Assembly (NCBI RefSeq): GCF_018131225.1
Contig: NZ_JAFCMM010000001.1
Location: forward strand, 62,001 to 126,000
DNA from: Bradyrhizobium sp. U87765 SZCCT0048
GTDB taxonomy: Bacteria; Pseudomonadota; Alphaproteobacteria; Rhizobiales; Xanthobacteraceae
DNA length: 64,000 nucleotides
Direction of reading: 5' to 3'
Shown: in pieces, positions 1 to 7,750 of the stretch
How positions within the stretch are numbered: position 1 is the stretch's first letter
Layout: each line of letters begins with the position of its first letter
Notes under the pieces: model-generated
Database searches by the model: none
What the model saw: the letters and a program-made list of their open reading frames with translations, nothing else
Told to the model about the DNA's origin: nothing
Translations under genes and position numbers: made by a program

Positions 1-618
1 TTCTGCGTCGGCGCGCCCTGGAATTCCGTGGCGGTCGATCTCGGTATCGGCCACATCCTGCATTTCGTCTCGGACATCCTGGTGCGGGCGGCGGAGAAGG
101 TGCTGGCCGTGCGCGGCCGCTGGGCCGAGGAGAATCCCGATGCCCTGGCCGCGCTTGTCCGGGCCTGCCAGCAAGCCGCCGAGTTCATCGAAGCCCCGGA
201 TCACCGCGCCGAAGCCGCGGCCATTCTTGGCCATCCCGAGCGCATCGGGGTCGATCCGGACGTGATCCGCCGCACCCTCGACGGCCGCCTCAAGGTCACG
301 CCGGACGGTATGTTCCGCGAGAGCGACCGCTATCTGCTGGTCGGTCGCGAGGCGGCGGCCCGGCCGGACCCGATCCAGGCCGCCTGGCTTTACGCCCAGA
401 TGGTGCGCTGGGGGCAGACGCCGTGGAGCGCCGAGGCGCTGCGAACGGCCCAGGCGGTCTTCCGGCCCGACCTGTACGACGCTGCGACCGGATTCGCAGG
501 CGAGCCAGCCCGGATGGTGGCAGATGGGATCGGTGCCTTTGCCGGCCCGGCCTTCGACCCCGCCGATATCGCCGCCCATCTCGCCTCATTTCCAATCCGG
601 CGAAAGCCGCAAGGCTGA
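1..618 (+). CDS. nasS: NasS-like nitrate/nitrite sensor, CmpA/NrtA family (C-terminal part)
   Basis: The frame is open from base 1, so the gene starts upstream of the window; about 205 residues are visible. The segment FCVGAPWN and the following helical region match the C-terminal lobe of the CmpA/NrtA/NasS periplasmic-binding fold. Family knowledge: NasS is a cytoplasmic nitrate/nitrite sensor that holds the ANTAR antiterminator NasT inactive until nitrate binds. I prefer NasS to a second transport subunit because the full NrtA with its export signal lies just downstream and because the intervening leader carries an ANTAR-type RNA target. The N-terminus is not visible, so absence of a signal peptide cannot be checked. 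nasT is expected upstream. Confidence 0.75.
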   Translation, partial: FCVGAPWNSVAVDLGIGHILHFVSDILVRAAEKVLAVRGRWAEENPDALAALVRACQQAAEFIEAPDHRAEAAAILGHPERIGVDPDVIRRTLDGRLKVTPDGMFRESDRYLLVGREAAARPDPIQAAWLYAQMVRWGQTPWSAEALRTAQAVFRPDLYDAATGFAGEPARMVADGIGAFAGPAFDPADIAAHLASFPIRRKPQG

Positions 619-773
619 CGGTCGCGTTGCGGGCAAGGCCGGCTGCCTAATTATTGCGCGCTGCACAAAAAGCTGACTTTCTGCAATTCCAAAGGTCATC
701 CCACCACCCGATCGCCACCTCGGTGATTCGCGGAAGGCTTTTTATTTCAATGCGTTACGGAGCCCGGACTGGC

Positions 774-789
774 TGGCACGGAGTTTGAA
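774..789 (+). promoter_or_regulatory. sigma-54-like -24/-12 promoter upstream of nrtA
   Basis: TGGCACG (774-780), four spacer bases and TTGAA (785-789) match the RpoN consensus TGGCACG-N4-TTGCW at all but one core position (C to A in the -12 GC). Initiation would fall near base 800, giving a leader of about 145 nt before nrtA. A closely similar element occurs at 5455-5470. Function is inferred; nitrogen assimilation genes are classic RpoN/NtrC targets. Confidence 0.5.
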
Positions 790-799
790 TAGCTCTGGT

Positions 800-943
800 C
801 AGGCTGAGACGAAGGCCGACAGGTCCACGGAAGGACCATGCAGCAATGCCGCTGTCCTGGAGGGTGTCGTGGAAACGCGATTCAGCCGGGGGCGGCATTT
901 GTCGTTTCAGCGCATCGCGGCCGCAGGGCCATACCGCAGAGGG
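800..943 (+). ncRNA. Candidate NasT (ANTAR) antiterminator leader of nrtABC
   Basis: Hairpin 1 is GGTCC-ACGGAA-GGACC (822-837). Two bases later hairpin 2 is GCAGC-AATGCC-GCTGT (840-855, one G.U pair). Both loops are hexaloops with A at position 1 and G at position 4, the established recognition pattern of ANTAR antiterminators. Bases 845-852 (AATGCCGC) lie in the loop and 3' arm of hairpin 2 and are exactly complementary to 892-899 (GCGGCATT). CCTGG at 856-860 can continue that helix with CCGGG at 886-890, and TTTGTCGTTT follows. Hairpin 2 and this terminator-like helix cannot coexist, which gives an antitermination switch. The adjacent nasS supports NasT as the ligand. Confidence 0.72.
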
Positions 944-2275
944 ATGACCGACACGATGAGCAAGACCAACAAAGAGGGATCGATCGGCCGGGGGATCGAT
1001 CGGCGCGCACTGCTCAAGACGGGCGCCGGCTCCGCGGCGCTGTTGGCCGCACTGCGGATGAACTTTCCCGGCGGCGCGTTCGCGCAGGGCGCAGGCCTCG
1101 AAGTGAAGGGCGCCAAGCTCGGCTTCATCGCGCTCACCGACGCGTCGCCGCTGTTCGTCGCCAAGGAGAAGGGCATCTTCGCCAAATACGGCATGCCCGA
1201 CGTCGAGGTGCAGAAGCAGGCATCGTGGGGCACGACGCGCGACAACCTCGTGCTGGGATCCGAAGGCAATGGCATCGACGGCGCGCACATCCTCACCCCG
1301 ATGCCGTACCTGATCTCGTCCGGCAAGGTGACGCAGAACAACGTGCCGACACCGATGTACATTCTGGCGCGGCTCAATCTCAACGGCCAGTGCATCTCGG
1401 TTGCCAAGGAATATACCGATCTCAAGGTCGGCGTCGACGCCGCGCCCTTCAAGACGGCGCTGGAGAAGAAGAAGGCCTCCGGCAAGGCGATCAAGGCGGC
1501 CATGACATTCCCCGGCGGCACCCACGACCTGTGGATCCGCTACTGGCTCGCCGCCGGGGGCATCGATCCGGACAAGGACATCGAGACCATCGTGGTGCCG
1601 CCGCCGCAGATGGTGGCGAACATGAAGGTCGGCACCATGGATTGCTTCTGCGTCTGCGAGCCATGGAATCTGCAGCTGATTCACCAGGACATCGGTTACA
1701 CCGCGCTGACCACCGGCGAGCTCTGGAATAGGCATCCGGAAAAATCCTTCGCGCTGCGTGCAGCCTTCGTCGACAAGTACCCGAAGGCGGCGAAAGCGCT
1801 GCTGATGGCGGTAATGGAGGCGCAGCAGTGGTGCGAGAAGCCGGAGAACCGCGACGAGGTGGCGGCGATCTGCGCCAAGCGGCAGTGGATCAACTGCCCG
1901 GTCGAGGATGTCACTGACCGCGTCAAGGGCAAGTTCGATTACGGCACCGGCCGGGTCGTCGAGAACAGCCCGCATGTCATGCGGTTCTGGGCGGACAACG
2001 CTTCTTATCCCTATCAGAGCCATGACCTGTGGTTCATCACCGAGGACATTCGCTGGGGCAAGTATGAGGCGACCTACGACGCCAAGGCGCTGATCGCCAA
2101 GGTCAATCGCGAGGACCTGTGGCGCGAGGCGGCCAAGGATCTCGGCGTCGCCGCGGCGGACATCCCCGCCAACACATCCCGCGGCAAGGAGACGTTTTTC
2201 GACGGCAAGGTGTTCGATCCCGCCGATCCGTCGGCCTACCTGAAATCGCTCGCGATCAAGCGCGTCGAAGTCTGA
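944..2275 (+). CDS. nrtA: Nitrate ABC transporter substrate-binding protein
   Basis: CmpA/NrtA-family binding protein of about 443 residues that would capture nitrate (or nitrite) in the periplasm and deliver it to NrtBC. Near the N-terminus an RRALLK twin-arginine-like motif precedes a hydrophobic stretch and an AFAQG cleavage-like site, so export by Tat is likely. The ATG at 944 is taken as start. An ATG at 956 is an alternative and sits better behind AGAGGG (938-943). The frame is open further upstream, but that part is the structured leader. It is the first gene of a run continuing into permease and ATPase. Confidence 0.9.
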   Translation: MTDTMSKTNKEGSIGRGIDRRALLKTGAGSAALLAALRMNFPGGAFAQGAGLEVKGAKLGFIALTDASPLFVAKEKGIFAKYGMPDVEVQKQASWGTTRDNLVLGSEGNGIDGAHILTPMPYLISSGKVTQNNVPTPMYILARLNLNGQCISVAKEYTDLKVGVDAAPFKTALEKKKASGKAIKAAMTFPGGTHDLWIRYWLAAGGIDPDKDIETIVVPPPQMVANMKVGTMDCFCVCEPWNLQLIHQDIGYTALTTGELWNRHPEKSFALRAAFVDKYPKAAKALLMAVMEAQQWCEKPENRDEVAAICAKRQWINCPVEDVTDRVKGKFDYGTGRVVENSPHVMRFWADNASYPYQSHDLWFITEDIRWGKYEATYDAKALIAKVNREDLWREAAKDLGVAAADIPANTSRGKETFFDGKVFDPADPSAYLKSLAIKRVEV

Positions 2276-2337
2276 TCTCGCGCGGGCCGCTGCTCGTGCG
2301 GCGGCCCGGCCTTTCCTTCGCACCTGGAGATTCTGGA

Positions 2338-3231
2338 ATGAACATGCCTGCGCTCAAGACCGAGCCTGCCGCGGCAATTGCGGCGACGGCTGCGCCGGTC
2401 GTGACCTTGTCGCCGAAGCGGCCGCCGCTCGGCGATCGCGCCGCAAAGATCGTGCGTGCAGCTTCTGCGCGGGTGATTCCGCCGCTGATCGTCATCGCGC
2501 TATTCCTGGTGGTCTGGGAGCTGCTGTGCCGCAAGGCCGGCGCGACGCTGCCGCCGCCGTCGCGGGTGCTGCGCGACACCAGCGAACTGATCCTCCATCC
2601 GTTCTTCGACAATGGCGGCATCGACAAGGGGCTGTTCTGGCACCTCTCCGCCAGTCTGCAGCGCGTCGCGCTGGGTTATTCGCTGGCTGTGGTCGCCGGC
2701 GTCGCCCTCGGCGCGCTGGTCGGCCAGTCGGTGTGGGCGATGCGCGGTCTCGATCCGATCTTCCAGGTGCTGCGGACCATTCCGCCGCTGGCCTGGCTGC
2801 CGCTGTCGCTGGCGGCGTTTCGCGATGGCCAGCCGTCGGCGATCTTCGTGATCTTCATCACCTCGATCTGGCCGATCATCATCAACACCGCCGTTGGCAT
2901 CCGCAACATCCCGCAGGATTATCGCAACGTCGCCGCGGTGGTGCAGCTCAACCCGCTCGAGTTCTTTACCAAGATCATGATCCCGTCGGCGGCGCCCTAC
3001 ATCTTCACGGGCCTGCGCATCGGCATCGGCCTGTCGTGGCTGGCGATCGTCGCCGCCGAGATGCTGATCGGCGGCGTCGGTATCGGCTTCTTCATCTGGG
3101 ACGCGTGGAATTCGTCGCACATCAGCGAGATCATCCTCGCCCTGTTCTATGTCGGCATCATCGGCTTCGTGCTCGATCGCATCATCGCGACGATCGGCAC
3201 CGCCGTGACCCACGGCACGGCCACCAACTGA
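2338..3231 (+). CDS. nrtB: Nitrate ABC transporter permease
   Basis: Inner-membrane permease of 297 residues, BinPDT_transp_1 fold, of the NrtB/SsuC/TauC type. After a proline/alanine-rich cytoplasmic leader there are about six hydrophobic helices and a central EAA-like loop that contacts the ATPase. The chosen ATG (2338) follows a CTGGAGATTCTGGA ribosome-binding region and lies 62 bases after nrtA; upstream in-frame codons overlap nrtA and are not needed. It forms the membrane channel of the nitrate importer with the neighbouring ATPase. Confidence 0.92.
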   Translation: MNMPALKTEPAAAIAATAAPVVTLSPKRPPLGDRAAKIVRAASARVIPPLIVIALFLVVWELLCRKAGATLPPPSRVLRDTSELILHPFFDNGGIDKGLFWHLSASLQRVALGYSLAVVAGVALGALVGQSVWAMRGLDPIFQVLRTIPPLAWLPLSLAAFRDGQPSAIFVIFITSIWPIIINTAVGIRNIPQDYRNVAAVVQLNPLEFFTKIMIPSAAPYIFTGLRIGIGLSWLAIVAAEMLIGGVGIGFFIWDAWNSSHISEIILALFYVGIIGFVLDRIIATIGTAVTHGTATN

Positions 3232-3242
3232 GGGGACCCGTC

Positions 3243-4037
3243 ATGCACGCCTATCTCAAGCTCGATCACATCGACAAGATCTTCACACGCGGGCAGGCCA
3301 CCACCGAGGTGCTCAGGGACATCAACCTGACCATCGACCAGGGCGAGTACGTCTCGATCATCGGTCACTCCGGCTGTGGCAAGTCGACGTTGCTGAACAT
3401 CGTCGCGGGCCTGACGCCGGCGACCCACGGCGGGGTGCTGCTGGAGAACCGCGAAGTCAACGCGCCGGGGCCCGATCGTGCGGTCGTGTTCCAGAACCAC
3501 AGCCTGCTGCCCTGGCTCACGGTCTACGACAACGTCCGTCTCGGCGTCGACAAGGTGTTCGGGCGGAGCAAGAGCCGCAGCGAACGCGACGCCTGGACCA
3601 TGCACAATCTCAACCTCGTGCAGATGGCCCACGCCAAGGACAAGCGTCCCGGAGAGATCTCCGGCGGCATGAAGCAGCGCGTCGGCATCGCCCGGGCGCT
3701 GGCGATGGAGCCGAAGGTGCTGCTGCTCGACGAGCCGTTCGGCGCCCTCGACGCGCTGACGCGCGCGCATCTGCAGGATTCGGTGATGGCGCTGCACCAG
3801 AAGCTCAACAACACCGTGATGATGATCACCCACGACGTCGACGAGGCCGTGCTGCTGTCGGACCGCATCGTGATGATGACCAACGGCCCGAGTGCCCGGA
3901 TCGGCGAGGTGCTGGAAGTGCCGCTGCCGCATCCGCGCAAGCGGCTCGAGCTGGCCTCGAACCCGATCTATCTCAAGTGCCGCCAGCGGGTGCTCGAATT
4001 TCTCTACGAGCGGCACCGCTTCGTCGAGGCCGCCTGA
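3243..4037 (+). CDS. nrtC: Nitrate ABC transporter ATP-binding protein
   Basis: ABC ATPase of 264 residues. Walker A GHSGCGKST is at about 41-49, signature ISGGM at 139-143, Walker B LLLDEP near 160-165, followed by an H-loop (THDVDEA). It starts 11 bases after nrtB behind GAGGGGACC. Cyanobacterial systems often have two ATPases, NrtC (with a fused binding domain) and NrtD; this one is a plain single-domain protein, so nrtD would be an equally valid symbol. It powers the importer, presumably as a homodimer. Confidence 0.9.
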   Translation: MHAYLKLDHIDKIFTRGQATTEVLRDINLTIDQGEYVSIIGHSGCGKSTLLNIVAGLTPATHGGVLLENREVNAPGPDRAVVFQNHSLLPWLTVYDNVRLGVDKVFGRSKSRSERDAWTMHNLNLVQMAHAKDKRPGEISGGMKQRVGIARALAMEPKVLLLDEPFGALDALTRAHLQDSVMALHQKLNNTVMMITHDVDEAVLLSDRIVMMTNGPSARIGEVLEVPLPHPRKRLELASNPIYLKCRQRVLEFLYERHRFVEAA

Positions 4038-4053
4038 GCGGAGAGATCGCGCC

Positions 4054-5268
4054 GTGAGCGAACCTCTTGTCATCATCGGCAACGGCATGGCCGCGGCGCG
4101 TCTGGCTGAAGAGCTCTCCAGGCGGGCCCTCGGCAAGTATGCGCTCGCCATCATCGGCGACGAGCCGCGGCTCGCCTATAACCGCGTGCTGCTGTCATCG
4201 GTGCTGGCCGGCGAGGTCGCCTCCGACGAGATCGAACTCAGGCCGGCGCAGTGGTGGCGTGACCGCGGCGTGACGCTGAGCTACGGCCGTGCCGCTGTCG
4301 CCGTCGACGTGCCACGGCGCATCGTGAATCTCGCCGACGGCCGCTCGGTGCCGTTCGCGCGGCTGGTTTTTGCCACCGGTTCGCAGGCGCTCCGGCTCGG
4401 CGTGCCCGGCGCGCAGCTCGACGGTGTGCATACGTTCCGCGACAGCCGCGACGTCGACCTGCTGTTGCGTCTCGCGGCGGCGCGAAAGCGCATCGTGGTG
4501 ATCGGCGGCGGGCTGCTCGGCCTCGAAGCCGCATACGGGCTGGCGAGAGCCGGCGCGCGGGTCACGCTCGTTCATCTGATGGATCGCCTGATGGAGCGCC
4601 AGCTCGATGCGCCGGCCGCGGCCCTGCTGCGACGTCTCGTCGAGGCGAGGGGGGTCGAGGTCAGGCTCGAGGCGAGCACATCGGGCATCGTCGGCGACGG
4701 CCACGTTGAAGGGGTGACCTTCGCCGATGGCTCGTCGATGGCCGCCGACGCGGTGATCTTTGCGGCCGGTATCCGGCCGAACGTCATGCTTGCCAGGGAA
4801 GCCGGCATCGCCGTCGGCCGCGGCATCGTGGTCGATGACCACCTGCAGACGTCGATCCCCGGAATCCACGCCCTCGGCGAGTGCGCCGAGCATGCCGGGA
4901 TTTGTTACGGGCTCGTCGAACCGGCCTATGAGCAGGCGCGCGTGCTGGCGGAGGTGCTCGGTGGCCGCAACGCCGGCTATCGCGGCAGTGTGGTCGCCAC
5001 CAACCTGAAAGTGTCGGGCGTCGGGGTCTTTTCGGCAGGCGACTTTCTCGGCGGCGCGTCGAGCGAGGCCATCGTGTTCAACGATCCCCGGATGGCGACC
5101 TACAAGAAGCTCGTGATCGCGGACGACCGTCTCGTCGGTGCGGTGCTGGTCGGGGATACGCGCGATGCGCTGTGGTATCTCGACCTCATCCGCAGCGGCG
5201 CATCGATCGTGGCGATACGCGACGATCTGATGTTCGGCCGTGTCGCGGCGGCGCGGAATGCCGCATGA
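4054..5268 (+). CDS. FAD/NAD(P)-dependent reductase, NirB/NasC-like
   Basis: A 404-residue Pyr_redox_2 flavoprotein. The N-terminal GNGMAA nucleotide-binding turn and RLAYNRVLLS are typical of the N-terminal FAD half of NirB and of NasC, the electron-donating subunit of assimilatory nitrate reductase. A second Rossmann motif, IGGGLLGLEAA, binds NAD(P)H, and an FAD-contacting IHALGECAEH segment follows. The GTG start at 4054 follows GGAGAGATC, 16 bases after nrtC. It most likely passes NADH electrons to the nitrate reductase encoded at 9821. Stand-alone members lacking the Fe-S/siroheme parts of NirB are known; the precise partner is inferred. Confidence 0.8.
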   Translation: MSEPLVIIGNGMAAARLAEELSRRALGKYALAIIGDEPRLAYNRVLLSSVLAGEVASDEIELRPAQWWRDRGVTLSYGRAAVAVDVPRRIVNLADGRSVPFARLVFATGSQALRLGVPGAQLDGVHTFRDSRDVDLLLRLAAARKRIVVIGGGLLGLEAAYGLARAGARVTLVHLMDRLMERQLDAPAAALLRRLVEARGVEVRLEASTSGIVGDGHVEGVTFADGSSMAADAVIFAAGIRPNVMLAREAGIAVGRGIVVDDHLQTSIPGIHALGECAEHAGICYGLVEPAYEQARVLAEVLGGRNAGYRGSVVATNLKVSGVGVFSAGDFLGGASSEAIVFNDPRMATYKKLVIADDRLVGAVLVGDTRDALWYLDLIRSGASIVAIRDDLMFGRVAAARNAA

Positions 5269-5630
5269 GCACCGCCGCCGCGCCGGGCCAGGTGATCCCC
5301 TTGGCGGCTGTAAATCGTGCGGCTTGTGCGCTTGCACAATATTTGAGTTCTCTGGCTTCAAATGCAGCGGTGTTTCGGTCGTGGCGGCGGCGATCTCGCC
5401 GCACGCATGTTTCTAACCGACTGATATGTCGAGGCGATCTCAATTTCCTGAATCTGGCATGCCGCTTGAATAATAAACGCCGAACGCGAGCGTCGGCGAT
5501 GACGTCGCGCGTCTGCCCACCGATGGGCGCTCCCACCGCCGCACCCCGGATCGCATCGATGCGCCGGAGCGGTTCAGCGGCCGATCCCTGTGATCGGTCC
5601 CATCGGACACGCGAGAGGCAGACACACACC
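5269..5630 (+). promoter_or_regulatory. Non-coding region before the nirA group with sigma-54-like promoter and ANTAR-like hairpins
   Basis: No convincing gene lies here. TGGCATG (5455-5461), CCGC, TTGAA (5466-5470) resembles the -24/-12 element upstream of nrtA. Downstream, GCCC-ACCGAT-GGGC (5515-5528) has an A1/G4 hexaloop. CGC-ATCGAT-GCG (5552-5563), closed by outer CCGG/CCGG arms (5546-5549 and 5564-5567) with a two-base bulge, has another. These would be a second, weaker copy of the NasT-type leader. No clear terminator with a T-run follows, so the mode of control is uncertain. Confidence 0.45.
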
Positions 5631-5960
5631 ATGGATGACGTCAAACCGGTCGATGTGGTTTCGGCCATGATCGAAACCAGCCGTGACAGTCTGCAGCACT
5701 CACCACGCCATCTTCTGATCCGCGGCGCCATCTCCGGAGCGCTGTCCACGGCGCAGCCGCTGGTCGGAGCCGCCATTTTCCCTGTCGGCCTCACGATGAT
5801 CGTGCTGCTCGGCCGCGAACTCGTGAACGGCAGTTTCGGGCTCTTGCCGCTGGCGCTGGGTCATCTCGTCGGCGGCTTCGTCTTCACTGGCCTCGGCCTC
5901 TATCTCGCGCTGGGATCGGCGCGGCGTGCCGCCCCTGCAGTCCATGTCGCGGCAGAGTGA
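5631..5960 (+). pseudogene. Internally deleted formate/nitrite transporter (FNT) remnant or mini-protein
   Basis: This 109-codon frame starts like an FNT channel (MDDVKPVDVV, LLIRGAISGAL), keeps the QPLVGAAIFPVG and IVLLGRELVNGSFGLLPLA segments, then jumps to GHLVGGFVFTGLGLY, which in full-length proteins is the last membrane helix. FNT proteins normally have about 260-290 residues and six helices. Here about 15 residues of helix 1 and roughly 150 residues covering helices 3-5 are missing, both in frame and with no stop. The canonical pore (central His, slits) cannot form. Its place directly before nirA fits an ancestral nitrite importer. It is either a relic kept open by chance or a retained small membrane protein; comparison with family members is from memory. 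Confidence 0.7.
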
Positions 5961-5977
5961 GACAGGGGGTGACGATC

Positions 5978-7750
5978 GTGACCACGCAGTTCAACAGCGA
6001 CTTCACATCCGATCAGAAGCGGTATCTCGAAGGCTTTGCTTCCGGGTTGCAGATCGCGCGCAGCGGCCGGTTCGGCCAGGCCACGGCGGCATCAGCCGAG
6101 CCGACGGGGCCTGACGCGGCTCACATCAAGGCGCAGGATCGCGTGCTCGCAGCCGGCGGCAAGCTCGCCGACCAGGAGAAGTTCAAGCGCGAGGAGCACC
6201 CGTTCGACGCCTATCCGCGTCTTGTCAGCCAGTCGAAAAGCAACGAGCCGCCGAAGCCGGCGGACAATTTTCGCTGGCGCTATTTCGGCCTGTTCTATGT
6301 GGCTCCGACCCAGACGTCCTACATGTGCCGGCTGCGGATTCCCAACGGCATCCTCAAGCACTGGCAGCTCGCCGAACTGGCCGGATTGTCGGAGCGGTTC
6401 GGCGGCGGCTATGCCCATGTCACCACCCGCGCCAACCTGCAGATCCGTGAGATCGCGCCGAAGAACGCCGCGCCGCTGGTCGAGGCGATCCAGGACATCG
6501 GCCTGTGCTCGCGCGGCTCCGGCGCCGACAACATCCGCAACGTCACGGGCACGGCGACGGCCGGCATCGATCCGCAGGAATTGCTGGATACCAGGCCCTA
6601 CGCCCGGCAGTGGCACTACCATATTCTCAACGACCGTGGTCTCGTCGGCTTGCCGCGCAAGTTCAATGTCGCGTTCGACGGCGCCGGTCGCATCGCGGTG
6701 CTCGAGGACACCAACGACATTGCATTCCAGGCGGTCGAGGTCGCTGACGGCCACGGCGTTGCGCCTGGCGTCTACTTCCGCCTCGCGCTCGGAGGCATCA
6801 CCGGCCATAAGGACTTTGCCCGCGACACCGGCGTGATCGTCCGGCCCGACGAGGCCACTGAAGTCGCCGATCGCATCGTGCGGGTGTTCATCGACCACGG
6901 CGATCGCACCAATCGCAACAGGGCGCGGCTCAAATATGTGCTCGACGCTTTCGGGTTCGACAAGTTCCTGGCGGCCGTCGAGGACAAGCTCGGCCGGCCG
7001 CTGACCCGCGTGCCGCCGGAAGCGATCGCCACCCGTCCGGGCTACGACCGGCTGGCGCATATCGGCGTGCATCCGCAAAAGCAGGCGGGCCTCAACTGGA
7101 TCGGCGTGACGCTGATTCTCGGACGGCTATCGCCGGAGCAGATGCGAGGTCTTGCGGCGATCTCCCGCGATCTCGGCGATGGCGATATCCGTCTGACGGT
7201 CTGGCAGAACCTGCTGATCTCGGGCGTGCCCGACGCACGGATTGCCGATGCTGTCGCGGCGATCGAGGCGCTGGGATTGTCGACGGCGGCATCGCCGCTG
7301 CGCGCCGGGGCGGTCGCCTGCACCGGCAGCGCCGGCTGCAAATTCGCAGCCTCCGATACCAAGCACACCGCCAATGCCGTGGTCGCGTGGTGCGACAGCC
7401 GCGTGTCGCTGGATGCGCCGGTCAATCTCCATGTTACCGGCTGCCATCATTCCTGCGCCCAGCACTACATCGGCGACATCGGCCTGATCGGCGCCCGTGT
7501 GCCGGTCAGCGACGACGGGGATACCGTCGCGGGCTACCACATCCATGTCGGCGGCGGCTATGGCGTCGACGCCGCGATCGCGCGTGAGCTCTGTCGCGAC
7601 GTCAAGGCCGAGGATGCGCCGCTGGTCGTCGAGCGGTTGCTGAAGGGCTATCTCGCCGATCGCTCGGCGGGCGAGTCGTTCGTCGCCTTCACCGCCCGCC
7701 ACGATACCGAAGCGCTGAGGCGCATGATCGACAAGGACCCCGTGGAATGA
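5978..7750 (+). CDS. nirA: Siroheme [4Fe-4S] nitrite reductase, NirA family
   Basis: A protein of about 590 residues with two ferredoxin-like/hemoprotein repeats of the nitrite/sulfite reductase family, catalysing the six-electron reduction of nitrite to ammonium in the cytoplasm. The four cluster/siroheme cysteines are visible as CTGSAGC (Cys448 and 454) and CHHSC (Cys489 and 493). GTG at 5978 follows ACAGGGGG at good distance; GTG codons at 5969 and 5957 are alternatives. Its stop overlaps the next start (ATGA), so it is translationally coupled to the flavoprotein, its likely electron donor. A sulfite reductase is possible by sequence alone, but the locus argues for nitrite. Confidence 0.88.
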   Translation: MTTQFNSDFTSDQKRYLEGFASGLQIARSGRFGQATAASAEPTGPDAAHIKAQDRVLAAGGKLADQEKFKREEHPFDAYPRLVSQSKSNEPPKPADNFRWRYFGLFYVAPTQTSYMCRLRIPNGILKHWQLAELAGLSERFGGGYAHVTTRANLQIREIAPKNAAPLVEAIQDIGLCSRGSGADNIRNVTGTATAGIDPQELLDTRPYARQWHYHILNDRGLVGLPRKFNVAFDGAGRIAVLEDTNDIAFQAVEVADGHGVAPGVYFRLALGGITGHKDFARDTGVIVRPDEATEVADRIVRVFIDHGDRTNRNRARLKYVLDAFGFDKFLAAVEDKLGRPLTRVPPEAIATRPGYDRLAHIGVHPQKQAGLNWIGVTLILGRLSPEQMRGLAAISRDLGDGDIRLTVWQNLLISGVPDARIADAVAAIEALGLSTAASPLRAGAVACTGSAGCKFAASDTKHTANAVVAWCDSRVSLDAPVNLHVTGCHHSCAQHYIGDIGLIGARVPVSDDGDTVAGYHIHVGGGYGVDAAIARELCRDVKAEDAPLVVERLLKGYLADRSAGESFVAFTARHDTEALRRMIDKDPVE

